A DNA stretch of 64,000 nt. It comes from Oegoconia quadripuncta. Lineage: Eukaryota; Arthropoda; Insecta; Lepidoptera; Autostichidae. Under the pieces are notes generated by a model. That model had not been told where the DNA came from, ran no database searches, and saw only the letters and a program-made list of their open reading frames with translations. The stretch's first letter is position 1, and the number at the start of each line of letters is the position of its first letter. Below, in pieces: positions 39,408-51,732 of this stretch. Position numbers and translations under genes: made by a program. The stretch is taken from the NCBI GenBank assembly GCA_949316235.1, contig OX438748.1, positions 11,845,001 to 11,909,000 on the forward strand, read 5' to 3'.

Positions 39408-39659
39408 GATAAGGCCGCCTAATTAGGCGGCCTTATCGCTAATAGCGATCTCTTCCACGCAAACCTATAATTACAAACCTTAAATTGGAGATATAAGGAC
39501 AAATTGGCTACCTCTATGTTTTTATAAACTCATATGAAACCGCTCTGATAGCGAACCTGTTAAAAAAATAGATTTTTAACAGGTTCGCTACCAGAGCGGT
39601 CCCTGTGGGTAGACAATACTACTTTCCCTAAGTTTATTTGGCGGTCCGTACAGACCGCC
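39408..39659. repeat. Cluster of three perfect or near-perfect hairpins
   Basis: First, a palindrome near 39408-39441 with arms GCGATAAGGCCGCC and GGCGGCCTTATCGC around TAATTA. Second, 39539-39566 against 39573-39600 (28 bp, one mismatch, 6-nt loop; ACCGCTCTG.TAGCGAACC). Third, GGCGGTC/GACCGCC at 39640-39659. Flanks at about 39330 and 39700 carry ATCAATCAATCAAATATGC and CTCAAACTCAAACTCAAATC, which look like LINE 3' tails. The first arm sequence is familiar from LINE tails, so part of this may be inverted tail copies. Confidence 0.75.
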
Positions 39660-39940
39660 GAGGTAATCGGCCAATCTTCATATCGGACCTCAAACTCAAA
39701 CTCAAATCATTTATTGCATTCCTTATGTTTTGTTGTGATGACCTACGGTATCTTTGCAAATTTGAAGGAATTAGGGACCGCTACGTGATCTTAGGAGAGT
39801 AATGATATGTTTGATAACGTGAAGTCGAACATTTATCATGTATGAGAGGGTATAAGTGAATGTAAATGTTTTGTTGACAATTAAAGTAACTATTATATAC
39901 AGGCGTTATATTATGAAAGATTGATTTAATTAAGGAACCT

Positions 39941-39994
39941 AATTTTGATTAATAAATAAATAAATAAATATTTATTTATTTATTAATCAAAATT
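39941..39994. repeat. AT palindrome
   Basis: AATTTTGATTAATAAATAAA... is followed by its reverse complement ending ...TATTAATCAAAATT. The arms are built on an ATAA/TTTA microsatellite. Confidence 0.8.
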
Positions 39995-41334
39995 TATTTA
40001 ATATTTATTTAGCTCAAAACTAAGATAATATTTGAACGTGTACACTCAATGCAAAAATATGGATAACCTTCGCAAGTACCTAATAACAAAATGTGACCAC
40101 GTTTTTTATCCTGAAACTAACAACTTTCACAGTAATTTCTTATTTTATGAGTTTATATGAGGTAGAATATAATTTTAATTCGTTGATGAATCCTTACAAA
40201 TTAAATACTCGACAAGTTCCTCTTTATATTCGGTCCTTGTCATTTGCGGTTTATTAATCATTTAATGTAAAATGAGCACAAACAACAGAAGTTCCTAGTG
40301 ACAATTCAATGGCTATTTTGCGGTAGGGTAGGCTATTTTCAGGTAAAAACCTGAATTTCAAAAAAACTGTACATCGCATTCATAAAACAACTAAACAAAA
40401 ATGTTTTTCAAACGATTCTATCTATTTTAGGCAAAATGAGTTGAAATGGGTCGGTAGCTAACCTGTTAAATATTGTCAAAACAACATCGGCAAAAAAAGA
40501 TTTTTTCGTGACTATCTGAATGACAAACACGCTTAGTGCACTTCGATCAGCACCTAAACTAATGTACACTGTTTATTTTAAAAAAAAGGACAACAATGAT
40601 CCTGTAGGTTTCTTGCGTTGCTCCTTTTACCACAGATGATTTCCCTTTTCAAAGCGGTAGTAACTTGGACATATTAACTGACAGATAAATTCAATAAGCC
40701 CTATTATTATTTCTAGTAGATTTAAATTGATATTCAACAATCAACAACAACAATCATGTATCTTACGTTGAAATTAATGCTTGAAGTTGAAGTTGTATTA
40801 TCTACTCACGTATGATGGATCTATGTCTTCCAATCCATTCCATCTAGTCAGAGGTTATATTTAAACAACTTTATTGGTTGTCAATGCAAGTCAATTCATT
40901 CCAGGTAGCATGCAATATCCAGTACTTATCTTTACCACTTTAAACGCTTTTGATAATGTCTCACTATATTAACAATTTACTTTACTACTCAATTTAAACG
41001 TCTAAAGGAACTACAAAGAGATTCTTGTTTCCTTCCTGGCTGATGAAGTTGAGAGACTTGAATTCTATTGTTTGCTTTGGCTGGAGCCGAAAGCGGTGAA
41101 ATTAATTTCCGAAAGTAAAATGGGTGAACGTTGCCAACCGAGTATTTAATTTAGAACCTATATTATTTTTTTAAATTTTAGCGTTAGTTAGTTTAGGTAC
41201 TATTTACCCGACTGCTCCACGAAGGAAGGTAATCTTTTTGGGGTGTATGTAGATTTCTATGATACATGCTGCTTAAAATATACCCAGATGTAACCTAACG
41301 ATAGACCTATTGTATTAATTACATTAATTATGTC
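39995..41334. other. Non-coding, no recognisable element
   Basis: AT-rich. 41210-41310 carries a TGTATGTAGATTTCTATGAT segment that recurs at 52440-52500, so a dispersed repeat of unknown type is present in both. Confidence 0.4.
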
Positions 41335-41337
41335 TTG

Positions 41338-41465
41338 CAAAGAAAATCAAGCCAGTGCGTAGGTACCTTGCATGTAAGTGTGTAAGTGTTATCAGGACAT
41401 AACATTTCTATACCTATGGCTCGTTTTCATTGCACGACATAATAACGCAATAGATCTAGCAAGCT
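41338..41465 (+). repeat. 5S-headed SINE tail fragment
   Basis: AGAAAATCAAGCCAGTGCGT, TTATCAGGACATAACATTTC and ACGCAATAGATCTAG match the tail of copy c, reverse-complemented. No 5S head. Confidence 0.6.
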
Positions 41466-42745
41466 TGGGGTAAGAAGCCGAATTTGACTGTACAAGGTTT
41501 CGTTAGATTGATCGTGATCCAACATGGCGCCCGCAAAACCCTTCAAAGGAATAGTTTGACGGATTTATAAATATTTCTAGTACTTTTTTAGTAGATTTTT
41601 AAATATTTATATTGTTATTAGGGATCCGTACCATATTTTGGAAAAGAGAAAATCTTATTGGATCACTTTGTTGTAGGTCATTTAAAAAAAACCTCGTTTC
41701 TTACTCCACAACTATCTAAAGAAAATGTAAATATCAGTAATTTTAAATAACACGATGAAATATTTTAGGTTTAAAAAAATTGTCAATAGTGATGTAGAGT
41801 TGCCGGAAAAGTAGAATAGGACCAACCCACCTCTTCACTTGGGTGTCGTACAAGGTAACTATACGATCGTGACCAGGCATGGACAGTGGCATCATTGGTG
41901 CAAAGCCAACCATCCTGGCTTGCGTGGACGTTAGGACAAATACTTCCATAAAAAGTAATACTAATTACTCAATGGTCTAAACGGGCTTATGTTCAGGTAA
42001 GGAACCATAAACATTCGAACGCTACTCGCACTTTGCTAGTTTTTTTTGCTATATTAATTGTGACGATATTTTACTGTTCAAAATGAACATTATAAGGAAA
42101 ATATCATGTAGCTAAAAAAGATTTTATTATGGCCGGCTTTTTTTCATTCGTGGAGATACGTCGATAGCTCATTCCAAATTATTGTCATGAAATGAGTGGC
42201 CTCGGTTGATGTAAATTATTTTGTATCAGAAATACGTATACAATTTTGTCTAAAAATGTGAAATAGCGAATATATCACTAGAAGCGCAACAGTAGATACA
42301 GTTTCTTTTATATTACACTAGAAATTTTGCAAAATGAAATTCCGTGTGTGCATTATGTTCTTGTTAAGTGTACCTACGATAAAATATCTGCTTTTATTAT
42401 ATTAGGGAGATTTTATCATGTTAGGTAACTATAAAGAACATACATATATACATAACATACTTTTAGTAGCGAATTAATTCTAATAAAATATATATTGTAG
42501 AATACAACGCTTTTTATTTAATTTTGTTTTTAAAAATATAATGTAACATAAATATTACTTAGGCTGGTGCCTACACATTCTACACTACACAGGTAACTTT
42601 TTAACACAAGATGGGATAGAGATTGTCCCGTTAGATGAAATAGATATAGATAGCTCTCTCACCCGAACCCTCAGCTATTTTAGAGGACCGCTGCCTCAAA
42701 CTACCAGAACACAGTGTTATTGCTATACTTGGTGACGAACTTATG
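41466..42745. other. Non-coding; family D scrap at 41818-41865
   Basis: CCAACCCACCTCTTCACTTG then GGTGTCGTACAAGG is a family-D 3' fragment. The rest is AT-rich with nothing named. Confidence 0.4.
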
Positions 42746-42792
42746 GTTTTTTATGTACAACGGGTTAGAGATTGACTTCAATCACACCTGAT
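42746..42792 (-). repeat. SINE family 1 tail, left part of interrupted copy
   Basis: TTATGTACAACGGGTTAGAG and CAATCACACCTGAT are the reverse tail. The copy is interrupted by a family-2 SINE and resumes at 43050. Confidence 0.75.
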
Positions 42793-42794
42793 AT

Positions 42795-43047
42795 TTTTTT
42801 TTTAAATTATGATATAGATAAATAAATGTTTCGAACACTTACACCAATCATCTAGTCCCAAACTAAGCAAAGCTTGTGCTATGGATATTAGATAACGGAT
42901 AAACATACATAAATATTTATATAAACATCCAAGACTCGGGAATAAATGTTCGTATTCATCACACAAACATTTACCCCTCGCGGGATTCGAACCCGCAACC
43001 GTTGGTTTCGCTGATAGGGTCACTATCCACTACACCAATCGGTCGTC
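42795..43047 (-). repeat. tRNA-derived SINE family 2, full length, nested in SINE family 1
   Basis: The head at 43047 reads GACCGATTGGTGTAGTGG (minus, A box), with B box GGGTTCGAATCCC near 42985. The body has GATAACGGATAAACATACAT and CTAGTCCCAAACTAAGC, and a T-rich stretch marks its 3' end at 42795. A good reference copy for the family. Confidence 0.88.
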
Positions 43048-43049
43048 AA

Positions 43050-43293
43050 TTAAATGAAGATGAGGCGCACTTACCTGAAATTTAATTTAGAGATTAGCTA
43101 TTTTAGTCTGGAATAATGCTATCAACATTAGTGCTTGGCGACGGACTTAAACAAGATGGTAGTGATAACCAGATGGACATTTAAAAATATCCAACCACAA
43201 AACAATCCGAGTACTAAACAGGTACCTCCTTTGCAATCGAATTCCCTCTTTCGTAAATCTTGTATTGTTTATATTGACCTACAAAGCCGGTTG
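43050..43293 (-). repeat. SINE family 1 body and head, right part of interrupted copy
   Basis: TAAATGAAGATGAGG continues the sequence broken at 42792. The remainder is diverged (CAAGATGGTAGTGATAACCA, ACCTACAAAGCCGG). Confidence 0.7.
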
Positions 43294-43317
43294 AAATTTA
43301 AATTTATAATTAGAATA

Positions 43318-43672
43318 AGATGGTGATACTTAGCCAAAAATGCAAGGATGTTTGTCTTACTTCCAACCAAACTGATACAAGATACCGACTTCATCTGTTG
43401 CTTAATAAAGCGATTATAAACAAACCGTATACATATCTAAGCATGTATTTCTCTGGGCATACAACCAGCTATCTCCATGTCTGCAACCCAATATGTGACT
43501 CAATAGGCAGGTTTGCAAAAACAACTTTTTGTTGCGGTTACATTATGGTAAACCAGCATCCCTAATAAGCTTGTAATATCTTGAGCTATCTTAGGCTTCA
43601 CACGGCTATACAACAATGCAGGCATAGATGCTTGCCGGCAGAATTAGATAAGACGGTGGTACCTGGTACCCA
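43318..43672 (-). repeat. Highly decayed SINE family 1-like sequence
   Basis: CTTCCAACCAAACTGATAC and GCCGGCAGAATTAGATAAGA then CGGTGGTACCTGG echo the family-1 body, but the order and spacing are disturbed. Could be two old scraps. Confidence 0.4.
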
Positions 43673-43679
43673 CACAGCT

Positions 43680-44087
43680 GGCGTCCTGGGTCAAAGAAAG
43701 AGGCCTAGCACGGAATGGAAACAAGAAAAATTGTAAAACTATTTGGCATCAGAACGTACTTTACTAACTAAAACGCTTTTTAATTTCAGTGCACGTTCCT
43801 TTTGGTTTGAATGAAATACTGACAAAAAATAGGAACCGGGATCCAGTGGGAACTGGGAAGCCGCCCGCGTACAGTCATCCCGCGGGATTCGACGATGATA
43901 TATTGACCACATTGCATCGGACCAGCGATGCGGAGCCTTTTCACACATGTGGGTTTTTTATTCTCTCGTACGCTTCAAGATTTATTATCTGTGGAATATA
44001 GCCTTTGTTGAGGTTAGCCGAGCCGTTCTTATTTTTCGAGGTTTTGTTTGGAGCTAAATTAGGAATTCATTAAACTATCATACCTTG
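43680..44087. other. Non-coding; GC-richer patch at 43790-43950
   Basis: Two overlapping short frames (about 70 codons on each strand) in a GC-richer patch with GGGATCCAGTGGGAACTGGG. No motif recognised; function not assigned. Confidence 0.35.
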
Positions 44088-44316
44088 CATCTAACTAATA
44101 ATATAAATGCGAAAGTTTGGATGTTTGTTTGTTTGTTGCTCAATCACGGCGAAACGGGTGAACGGATTTGATTAAAATTGGTATATAGGTAGAACATACG
44201 CTGGATTGAGACATAGGATATTTTTTATCCCGATAAAGTGAATAGTTCCCGCGGAATAAAAAAAAATCCGCTGTAAAGTTATTCCACTCAGGCGAAGCCA
44301 CGGGCTTAAAGCTAGT
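44088..44316 (+). mobile_element. Non-autonomous Helitron (Lep1-like)
   Basis: Starts near AATAATATAAATGCGAAAG and carries GCTCAATCACGGCGAAACGG and GTGAACGGATTTGATT. It ends GGCGAAGCCACGGG...AAAGCTAG at 44315. The CTAG terminus fits the Helitron CTRR rule. Sister copies are at 48135 and 51478. Confidence 0.75.
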
Positions 44317-47094
44317 AGGTTTATATGTTCTGAATAGCTGAAAATGGATTTGAATTCACCATTTCATAAACAAAACTTCATCTCAATGCGTACGTACACC
44401 ATCATACAATTCATTTAAGGTGTTTCGCGATTTAGGACTTCAAGTCACACAAGATTTTACCTTTCGAGAACACATCACTGAAACTTGCTAAAAGGCGAAC
44501 CGGAGATTAGGCTTTGCGTCAATTGCGCAAATTAGCGTCAATCAAATGAATTTACTAACATTGATACGATAAAATATGTAACAACGCGTTGTTTAGAAGT
44601 CGACTAGAGAGTGGTTCGATAATATGGAATCTCCATGAGGTGAAATATAGTTTAATGTTGAAAAAAATTCAAAATAACTTTCTGACCTCAAATAGTATGG
44701 AGTATGTCCATTCTATCCTCTCATGTATCCCACTCTTTTTGTACTGGGAATGGTAGAATACAATACGTTAGAAGTTAGGAGAAAGTTAGCACTAGCTCTA
44801 TATGTGTTTTAGGTGTTCAGGGGGAATTGAGTAGTCCACAGTTTCTTGAAATTACCTAACAAGCGATTGCGACGGGCACCCCGGGATCAGCTGTGTGCGA
44901 TCCCGTAGTGCAGGACTACTAAACTGAAGCACGCCCCGCTAACAACTGCGCCACAGTATTACAATATCTTCCTAATACTACTGTTTGTAATACTGTGACT
45001 GCGCTCCGAATACTGAATGGGACTTATTGACGTGTTTCATTGCTCGTTGACGAAATTCGCAGAAGCCACCTTAAATTATTGTTATCATAATTTTATTGAC
45101 ATTGTATTGACATTCTTTGACTGTAATGATAGATAATTGCGACTTTTTTCATATATTGACATCCAATGAATATCTAATAATTTTCTTTTTTGATAGTATT
45201 ATATAATTTTGATAGTAAATTGTTTTTATTGTAATAATGATAATAAATTTCATGATTTTTTTTATCTATTTCATTAAATTATAATATTAATATTAAATTA
45301 TTAATCGCTTAATAGCGATAAGACCGCGATAGATACTAGAGGTGAATATGAAGAGGTTACATATCGACAGCGAATATTAAACCTGAAAATATACAACTTG
45401 TAACTGAAAGGGTATATCAAGCCGAAATGTACGAAGTTTGTTAATGATTTTAAACTAGGTACATGAAGCACTTTTTAGTCGTCTACGCACCTACACTATT
45501 CCACCTAATGATAAATAACACAATTAAGATTTTTTTATCGATATCTGCACAACATTGACTTCATCTGTTCCACTGTCCAAGTTCAATTGACCGGGAAGTG
45601 TTGGGATATTTTTATTTTGATGTAACATTAATAAATAATCGATTAAAAATTATAATAATTAATTTTTCAAAGTAATCTCGTTTGATCTGAATACACGCAC
45701 AGAAGCTCTCAACAACATACTGTGTACCTTTTCAGCTTGATATATACCCCTTCGATTATATTCGATTCTCGACTTTAGTAGGTACATATTACTCATGTGT
45801 GCTTCCTCTCAACAAACTCATACAATATGTGTGTAATCGTATTAGATTTAAATGGAATCTTTTGTTGGGAAAGTCTACAAGCTTCTAAATGGTGATACGC
45901 GTAAGCTTTAAGGCGGGGGCTGCCGGTTTACCGGATCAGAACTAATATTGCCGTGTAAGCGACAGTCCATGTGACAAAAGAGACTTCCCACACCGTACGT
46001 CGAGTCCTAAACCACTTTCCACTTTCCGTTGTAAATCCTCAGCTTTTTATACTGGGATGTAATCATTGACTAGATGTGGCACAAATTTATCTATTTATGT
46101 ACAAAATGTGGCTATTCAAACTCAGGCTGATTATTAAATGAATGGAAATGTCTAATTAGGCATCAATAAACTGAACGGTTCATTACTTTCTCAGAAACAT
46201 AAAATATCAATGCCATTTATTTATTCTACGAGTTTATTTAAGTGTTTATGTTAACTGAACTGGCTCTAATAGATAATGTAATTGGCCTGGTAAAGGGCAT
46301 CCAAAAGACGGGGCGTCCGGTGAACGCGAGAAACTGCTCCACCCCCCGCGTATTATGTTCTGTGGTGTATACTAATACTAACACTGGTGCATAAATATAT
46401 TAAGGTCACAGTAATAAATAATTTAAGAGGGTATATTCCGTCCAGCGGCGTCTTTGGATGAATTAAGATTTCTTTTAATTACAAAATCGCTCTAACCGGC
46501 ATTCGAGTAGCCTATATATATATACATATATACTTATTTATTACTATATCTAGCTATGATAAATTTTATTTTCCAGAATTCACACAATAAACAGTGGCCG
46601 GTTGTATCAATAAATTTAAATTCTCGAAAATAATTGTAATTGAAGCCTTTATAATTTAGCTTTTAGACTTTTCGAGTGCAGACCAGATATTTTTGATTTA
46701 GGCTGTATTTAAAAAGACATTTTAGTTTATCCAATGAGGGTGCCACAGGACGGAATAAAATGTTTAGATACCTACCGGATCATTATTGAATACTAACCCA
46801 CGCTGAAGGTTGACGTGATAAATTTAATCGAACTGGATTGGATTCAAACAACCGACTCGGCTCAGACGGATTCCACGTTGTATTAGACCTACTGTTTTAT
46901 TTTTGGTTCGTACTATTCCTACTGTATTGGAATGTAATCTATCTCATGAGACAGTTTTACTCAGTTTGCCTGACTATTACACTGTCAGATGTAGGAATGC
47001 TTCACCTTGTAGTATCATTCATAATAGAATTTGCTATACTACTATAGTCTGATGGGCAGCAGATTGGCAGACGTTGCATTGCTGTCTATATCAA
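44317..47094. other. Long non-coding stretch
   Basis: No gene supported. At 44938-44955 the minus strand reads GTGGCGCAGTTGTTAGCG, a tRNA A box-like head, but a B box could not be confirmed. At 44953-44998 a 13-bp perfect hairpin (CACAGTATTACAA/TTGTAATACTGTG) abuts it. 46290-46350 is a small GC-rich islet of unknown origin. The rest is AT-rich. Confidence 0.4.
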
Positions 47095-47257
47095 TATTAA
47101 TATTTCGGATACTTACACCAATAATCTTGTCACAAATTAAGCAAAACTTGTATTATGGATACTAGAAAACGGATTTGTATTCATCACACAAACATTCACT
47201 CTTCGCGGGTTGGTTTCGCTGACAGAGTCACTATCTACTACACCAATCGGTCGTCTA
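47095..47257 (-). repeat. SINE family 2, internally deleted
   Basis: Tail (CACTTACACCAATAATC-like start), a deletion across the central body and most of the B box, and head GACCGATTGGTGTAGTAG. It cannot be transcribed from its own promoter. Confidence 0.75.
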
Positions 47258-48134
47258 CTATACCAATAGAAAGATAAATCTATGTATTTATTGTGTGTAA
47301 TATCTTTATATTTTCAGTCTTATAAAAGAGTCCTATAATCAAATCATTATTGCTATAAATCTTAATGTTTTGTCTTTTGTCAATTGTGTTCCTATAACAG
47401 TGATGTTTTTTTTTAATGTATTGTTCTATATTTTAAGTATCGCCATTTGTCTGCAATAAAGAAAATTATATTCGTTTTTCTTTCCGAGGGTTTGCTGGAA
47501 GAAATCTCTTACAGAGATAAGCTGGCCTTTTGTGTATTATAATTTCTGTCCTATGTTTGTTCAATGTATGTTTGTATACTTATATATATGCAATAATGTG
47601 TTAAATTAACTATATTACAACTCCCTTGAAGAGATGATATTTTCTACAGTCAAATATTGGGAATATTTTCAGATTATATTTTCCCAATAGTTGTTTATTT
47701 GCGTTTACATTGAATGGATTGTATACAGAAAAAATTGTTACAACTAAGAAAAAATATGTATTTGACAGTAAAATGTCAGATCAATTCTTGTTACCTTAAA
47801 ACACTGGCTTCAGTGTACCCAAGTGACATTAAAAACCGTATAAAATAAAGTTCGTCTGCAACTTTTTGTTGATGCGATGTAAGAAGTTTTGGTCTACCTA
47901 CATAAAAAGTAATTTTATGTAAATGCTAAACTTTGTTGTTTTTTGACACCACAGATATCCGTTGAAAGCTTTTAGAGACAACAGTTTCAGAAAAAAAAGT
48001 TTTTAACCAAGTTACGATTGGTTTATTAGTTGCTTATATGTTTGACCAAGTTGGCTGCCTCTTATAATATTTTTGTTCCAATTTAGATTGCGGTAACTTT
48101 TTGAATTTTGTCAGTTTGTTTGTTTTCTACATAC
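47258..48134. other. Non-coding, no recognisable element
   Basis: Nothing supportable in this AT-rich interval. Confidence 0.4.
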
Positions 48135-48333
48135 TAACATATAAATGCGAAAGTAAATATACCTATCTTTCTGTTTGTTACCTTTTTACTAATAAACCCC
48201 TGTACGATCGTATTGGAATTTGTTATATAGCTCCTATATAACAAATTCCAACTTGGAAAAGGACATAAGATACATTTCATCTTAAAAAATTCTGATTAAT
48301 TACACGCGGGCGGAGCCGCGAGCAAAAAGCTAG
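48135..48333 (+). mobile_element. Non-autonomous Helitron copy with internal palindrome
   Basis: TAACATATAAATGCGAAAG at the start and GCGGGCGGAGCCGCGAGC...AAAGCTAG at the end (CTAG 48330-48333). The middle differs from the other copies and holds a perfect 18-bp hairpin, 48213-48230 against 48234-48251, with a CTC loop. Confidence 0.7.
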
Positions 48334-49501
48334 TATTTTTAATAAATGTCAGAACTTTCATCTATCTGTTAATTTACTAAGCAGACTTTGGCGATATCTT
48401 CAGCTTTTCAGACGATGGCAGATAAAGAGCCGGCCAAGTGCGAGAAGGGACTCAAGAAATTATTGTTACGTGCTATAATTAGGGTCAAGTTAGCCACCCT
48501 TTTAATTTCGACATGGCCGTCTGTGCATCTTTTTTATTTGTATTCCATCATGTACAACATCGTTGAGTAGACCTTTCAAAAATATTGTGAAATATATTAA
48601 CCGTTTATGAAATATTGTCTAAAGTGGTAATTTTTGCGTGAACCTATTCCTTGCAACTAAACCGAGATTTTTGAAAAATTAATTCGAAAATCTCGTAAAG
48701 TCGTAAAAAAAAACGATTACTAATATAGCCCATTAGACTGCATGAAAACTAAAAAAATCTGTTAGATAATTCGAAGGTATTCTTAAAAAAGTGGGAGATG
48801 ACTGTGATACTTCTGTGGTTAACTATTTAAATGATGATCATGAAATTATGAGAAGACAACTGTCGTGCGATATTCAAGCTGTATACCATTTTTCCACATC
48901 CAAATGTGGAATACGTCTACTCCAGTTGAGTTGTTGAATCACTTCCAGTGACTGCTTTACGTTGTTGACTTTCAACAATTTGCTTCATCACTCGGAATAA
49001 TGGTCGCGGACAGGCTTTCAGCCCTCATCCCGAGCCCAGCCCGTGTGTGAATTGAAGAAACTTGTTTGCTGGCAAATGCTTTTTATATGAGAAAACCAGC
49101 TTTATTATATAGAGTGAAGCGATAGATCTAATTGAATATTAGAATAATGAAACATTTTTAAGAAGGAATATTGTTGTAACCTACATTTTGAAGGAAATAG
49201 GAAATTATTAAGTTTCTCGATTATAATGAAAGTATTGTTTGGTGAATAGAACCAAGGATTAGTTGGTGGATTTCATAAAAAATTGTATAAAAGTATGATG
49301 GCATATAAAAGAATGATTGTAGGCAATATAACGTTGAGAAGATTATCAATTAATCGACTCCAAAAAGGGGGGTCTTAAGTTCTTTTGTATATACTTTTTT
49401 AATGTATGTTCACTCATATTTTCGTCCATTGTTAAGCGATTGTGATGATTGTTTTTTGATAGGGTTTATCACCAGGGTGATCCCATATAAATTTGGTTAA
49501 A
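48334..49501. other. Non-coding; repeat-like segment near 48410-48480
   Basis: GAGCCGGCCAAGTGCGAGAA resembles a dispersed insect repeat I recognise by GGCCAAGTGCGAGTC, but the rest is too diverged to bound. Nothing else is supportable. Confidence 0.35.
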
Positions 49502-49550
49502 GTCTGATGATGGACTCCGGAGATAGAGAGTAGAAGCTTATTGAAGTCGG
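49502..49550 (+). repeat. Small dispersed repeat fragment (pair with 24757)
   Basis: GATGGACTCCGGAGATAGAG and TTGAAGTCGGTTG match 24757-24812. Family not known to me. Confidence 0.5.
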
Positions 49551-49864
49551 TTGTTTTAATAATTTTTGACGGTTCAATTATGTTATACTATATATTGGAT
49601 ATGATTTAGTAGACACAAATAAACGGAACAATATTTGCTCCTGTTATTGGAGATTCTAGTCTTTCATACACTTACTAGCTAATTCTTCCTCATTGACTCT
49701 AATGATCTTGTTTTAATAATTTTTGACGGTTCTATTATGTTATACTATATATTGGATATGATTTAGTAGACACAAATAAACAGAACAATATTTGCTCCTG
49801 TTATTAGAGATTCTAGTCTTTCATACAGTTACTAGCTAATTCTTCCTCATTGACTCTAATGATC
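49551..49864 (+). repeat. Tandem duplication, 2 x 157 bp
   Basis: 49551-49707 and 49708-49864 are head-to-tail copies. By eye they differ at about four positions (for example GGTTCAATT/GGTTCTATT and CACTTACT/CAGTTACT). No element ends are recognisable in the unit, so it is a recent local duplication of unique AT-rich DNA. Confidence 0.93.
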
Positions 49865-51477
49865 TAGATGAAGAGACATGAAGTAGATTTATGACAATCC
49901 AATTTGTCCTTTGCGCTTCATCTTTAACTAGATATCCTTCTAATCTTCATAAGAGGTTCATCTGTATTCTGCCTCGAGATTACTGCTTCATAGTTTGGTA
50001 TTCATCTTAAGCCCAATTCTGTCATATTAGTTTATTTTTTGTAGAAATTGGGTTCCAAATCCAATACCAACTAACATAAAATTATTTTATTCAACATATT
50101 TAATGAAATTTAATTTTCTACGTACTGTTATTTTATTGGAAAAAATAACATTATAACAAAAATAAATTTCAAAGATAATTACAGAAAATAATACACTAAT
50201 GTCTTGGATAAGCAATAAAGCGTTATTGATTGTGTGATTGATTTAAAATATATTAAGTCGCTTATATTAACCATATCCGACAAAATTACTGCAAGATTGG
50301 TTTACTTTAGTTGATTTTACAGTATCATATGCTACGGTATTTCTCTCTTGGGAGCGAGCCACTGATACAGAGAATCTTTTTACTTATTTTATAATGGTAC
50401 TACCAGTACGAATAATATTTTTAAGCTGCGTCATCACGATGACTCCATTTGTAATAGGTTCTAAGAAATTAATATATTAACTTTTGTTGGTAGAAACCAA
50501 ACTTTTATATTTTCTTCTTTTTATTGTATCATTCTTTTATCATCAAAAACGGTATTCGCAAACTCTTCCAAGATTATTCTATTTAGTCCTTATCTAATTC
50601 TACTATCTTCCTTAAAATGTTTAACCTTTATAATAATCACACAATATTTATTTATTTATAATTTTTATACGACAAAATATTATTGCACTAACTCTAATTA
50701 TTTCAATAATCTGATCAAAAGTTTATAAAATTCAAAAGGTGCATTTTACTATTATTATGTGTCACAATGACCTATATGTGGCCGAGGACTTGAATTGCCT
50801 CGACATTCAAGCTTTGTCTTTAAATAGGCGTAAAAATATTATGTCTTTAAACGTTTTCCAAAATTAACTTAAACTCCTACACTGCATAATTTAATTTTTA
50901 AAGCAGCGCTCCATAAAATAGCAATCCATTATTTAAGCTACTATCACACCTGCTCTCAAGTGCTAACGACAAGTTCCAAGCAAACTTTTACCGGATAAGT
51001 TATGTTATAAACTGCACTTCAAAATATATCGCTAGGGAAGTGAAATGTTGCACGACGATTTATGGGAATTGATTTGGTATTCTCAGTGAGAGACAAGTTG
51101 ATTCAGTAGAGATACAATTTTTATTCAAGACATTCGGAGTTATTCTTAGTAATAAAATATCTAGCAATAATTTTCTTCGAAATTATCAAAACCAGTAATA
51201 CTTGAAGAGAAGAAAGCCCTCTGTAACCCAGGTTTCTTATCTGTGTTCTTTTTTAGAAATAAATCAATGTTTTTTTGGTGAAAAACAACAAATAAAAGCA
51301 AATCTTTCATTAACCCTTTTTTATAGCCTATATGTGGAAAATATAATATAAACAATTATTTGTATTAATGTAATACTTTGTCACATTCACCTACTTTAAT
51401 AGACTGAACAGACTTACATCGTGTTGTTTTTAGCCGACAGCCCTAGTTGAATTACTTATACTGTCACCTCTCAACTA
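49865..51477. other. Non-coding, no recognisable element
   Basis: Nothing supportable in this AT-rich interval. Confidence 0.4.
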
Positions 51478-51687
51478 TCTAACTTAATATTATAAATGCG
51501 AAAGTTTGTGTTTGTTTCTTTGTTTGTTGCTCAATCACGGCGAAACGGATGAACGGATTTATATGAAATTTGGTATATGTAGAATGTATGTATGTATATT
51601 TGGAAGTATGTTCCCGTGGGATAAACAAATGAAACATATCCGCGATAAAGCTATTCCAGGCAGGCGAAGCCGCGGGGGGAAAGCTAG
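51478..51687 (+). mobile_element. Non-autonomous Helitron (Lep1-like), well preserved
   Basis: TTAATATTATAAATGCGAAAG, GCTCAATCACGGCGAAACGG, ATGAAATTTGGTATATG and GGCGAAGCCGCGGGGGGAAA then GCTAG; CTAG at 51684-51687. The small frames on both strands here are shadows of the repeat. Confidence 0.8.
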
Positions 51688-51692
51688 TTTCA

Positions 51693-51732
51693 TATATATG
51701 TAACTTGTGGTCAACCACAAGTTACATATATA
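51693..51732. repeat. Perfect palindrome immediately after the Helitron end
   Basis: TATATATGTAACTTGTGGT, CA, then the exact reverse complement. A further GTTAACGGTACTTGTGGTTA follows at 51744-51763, repeating part of the arm. Confidence 0.92.
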
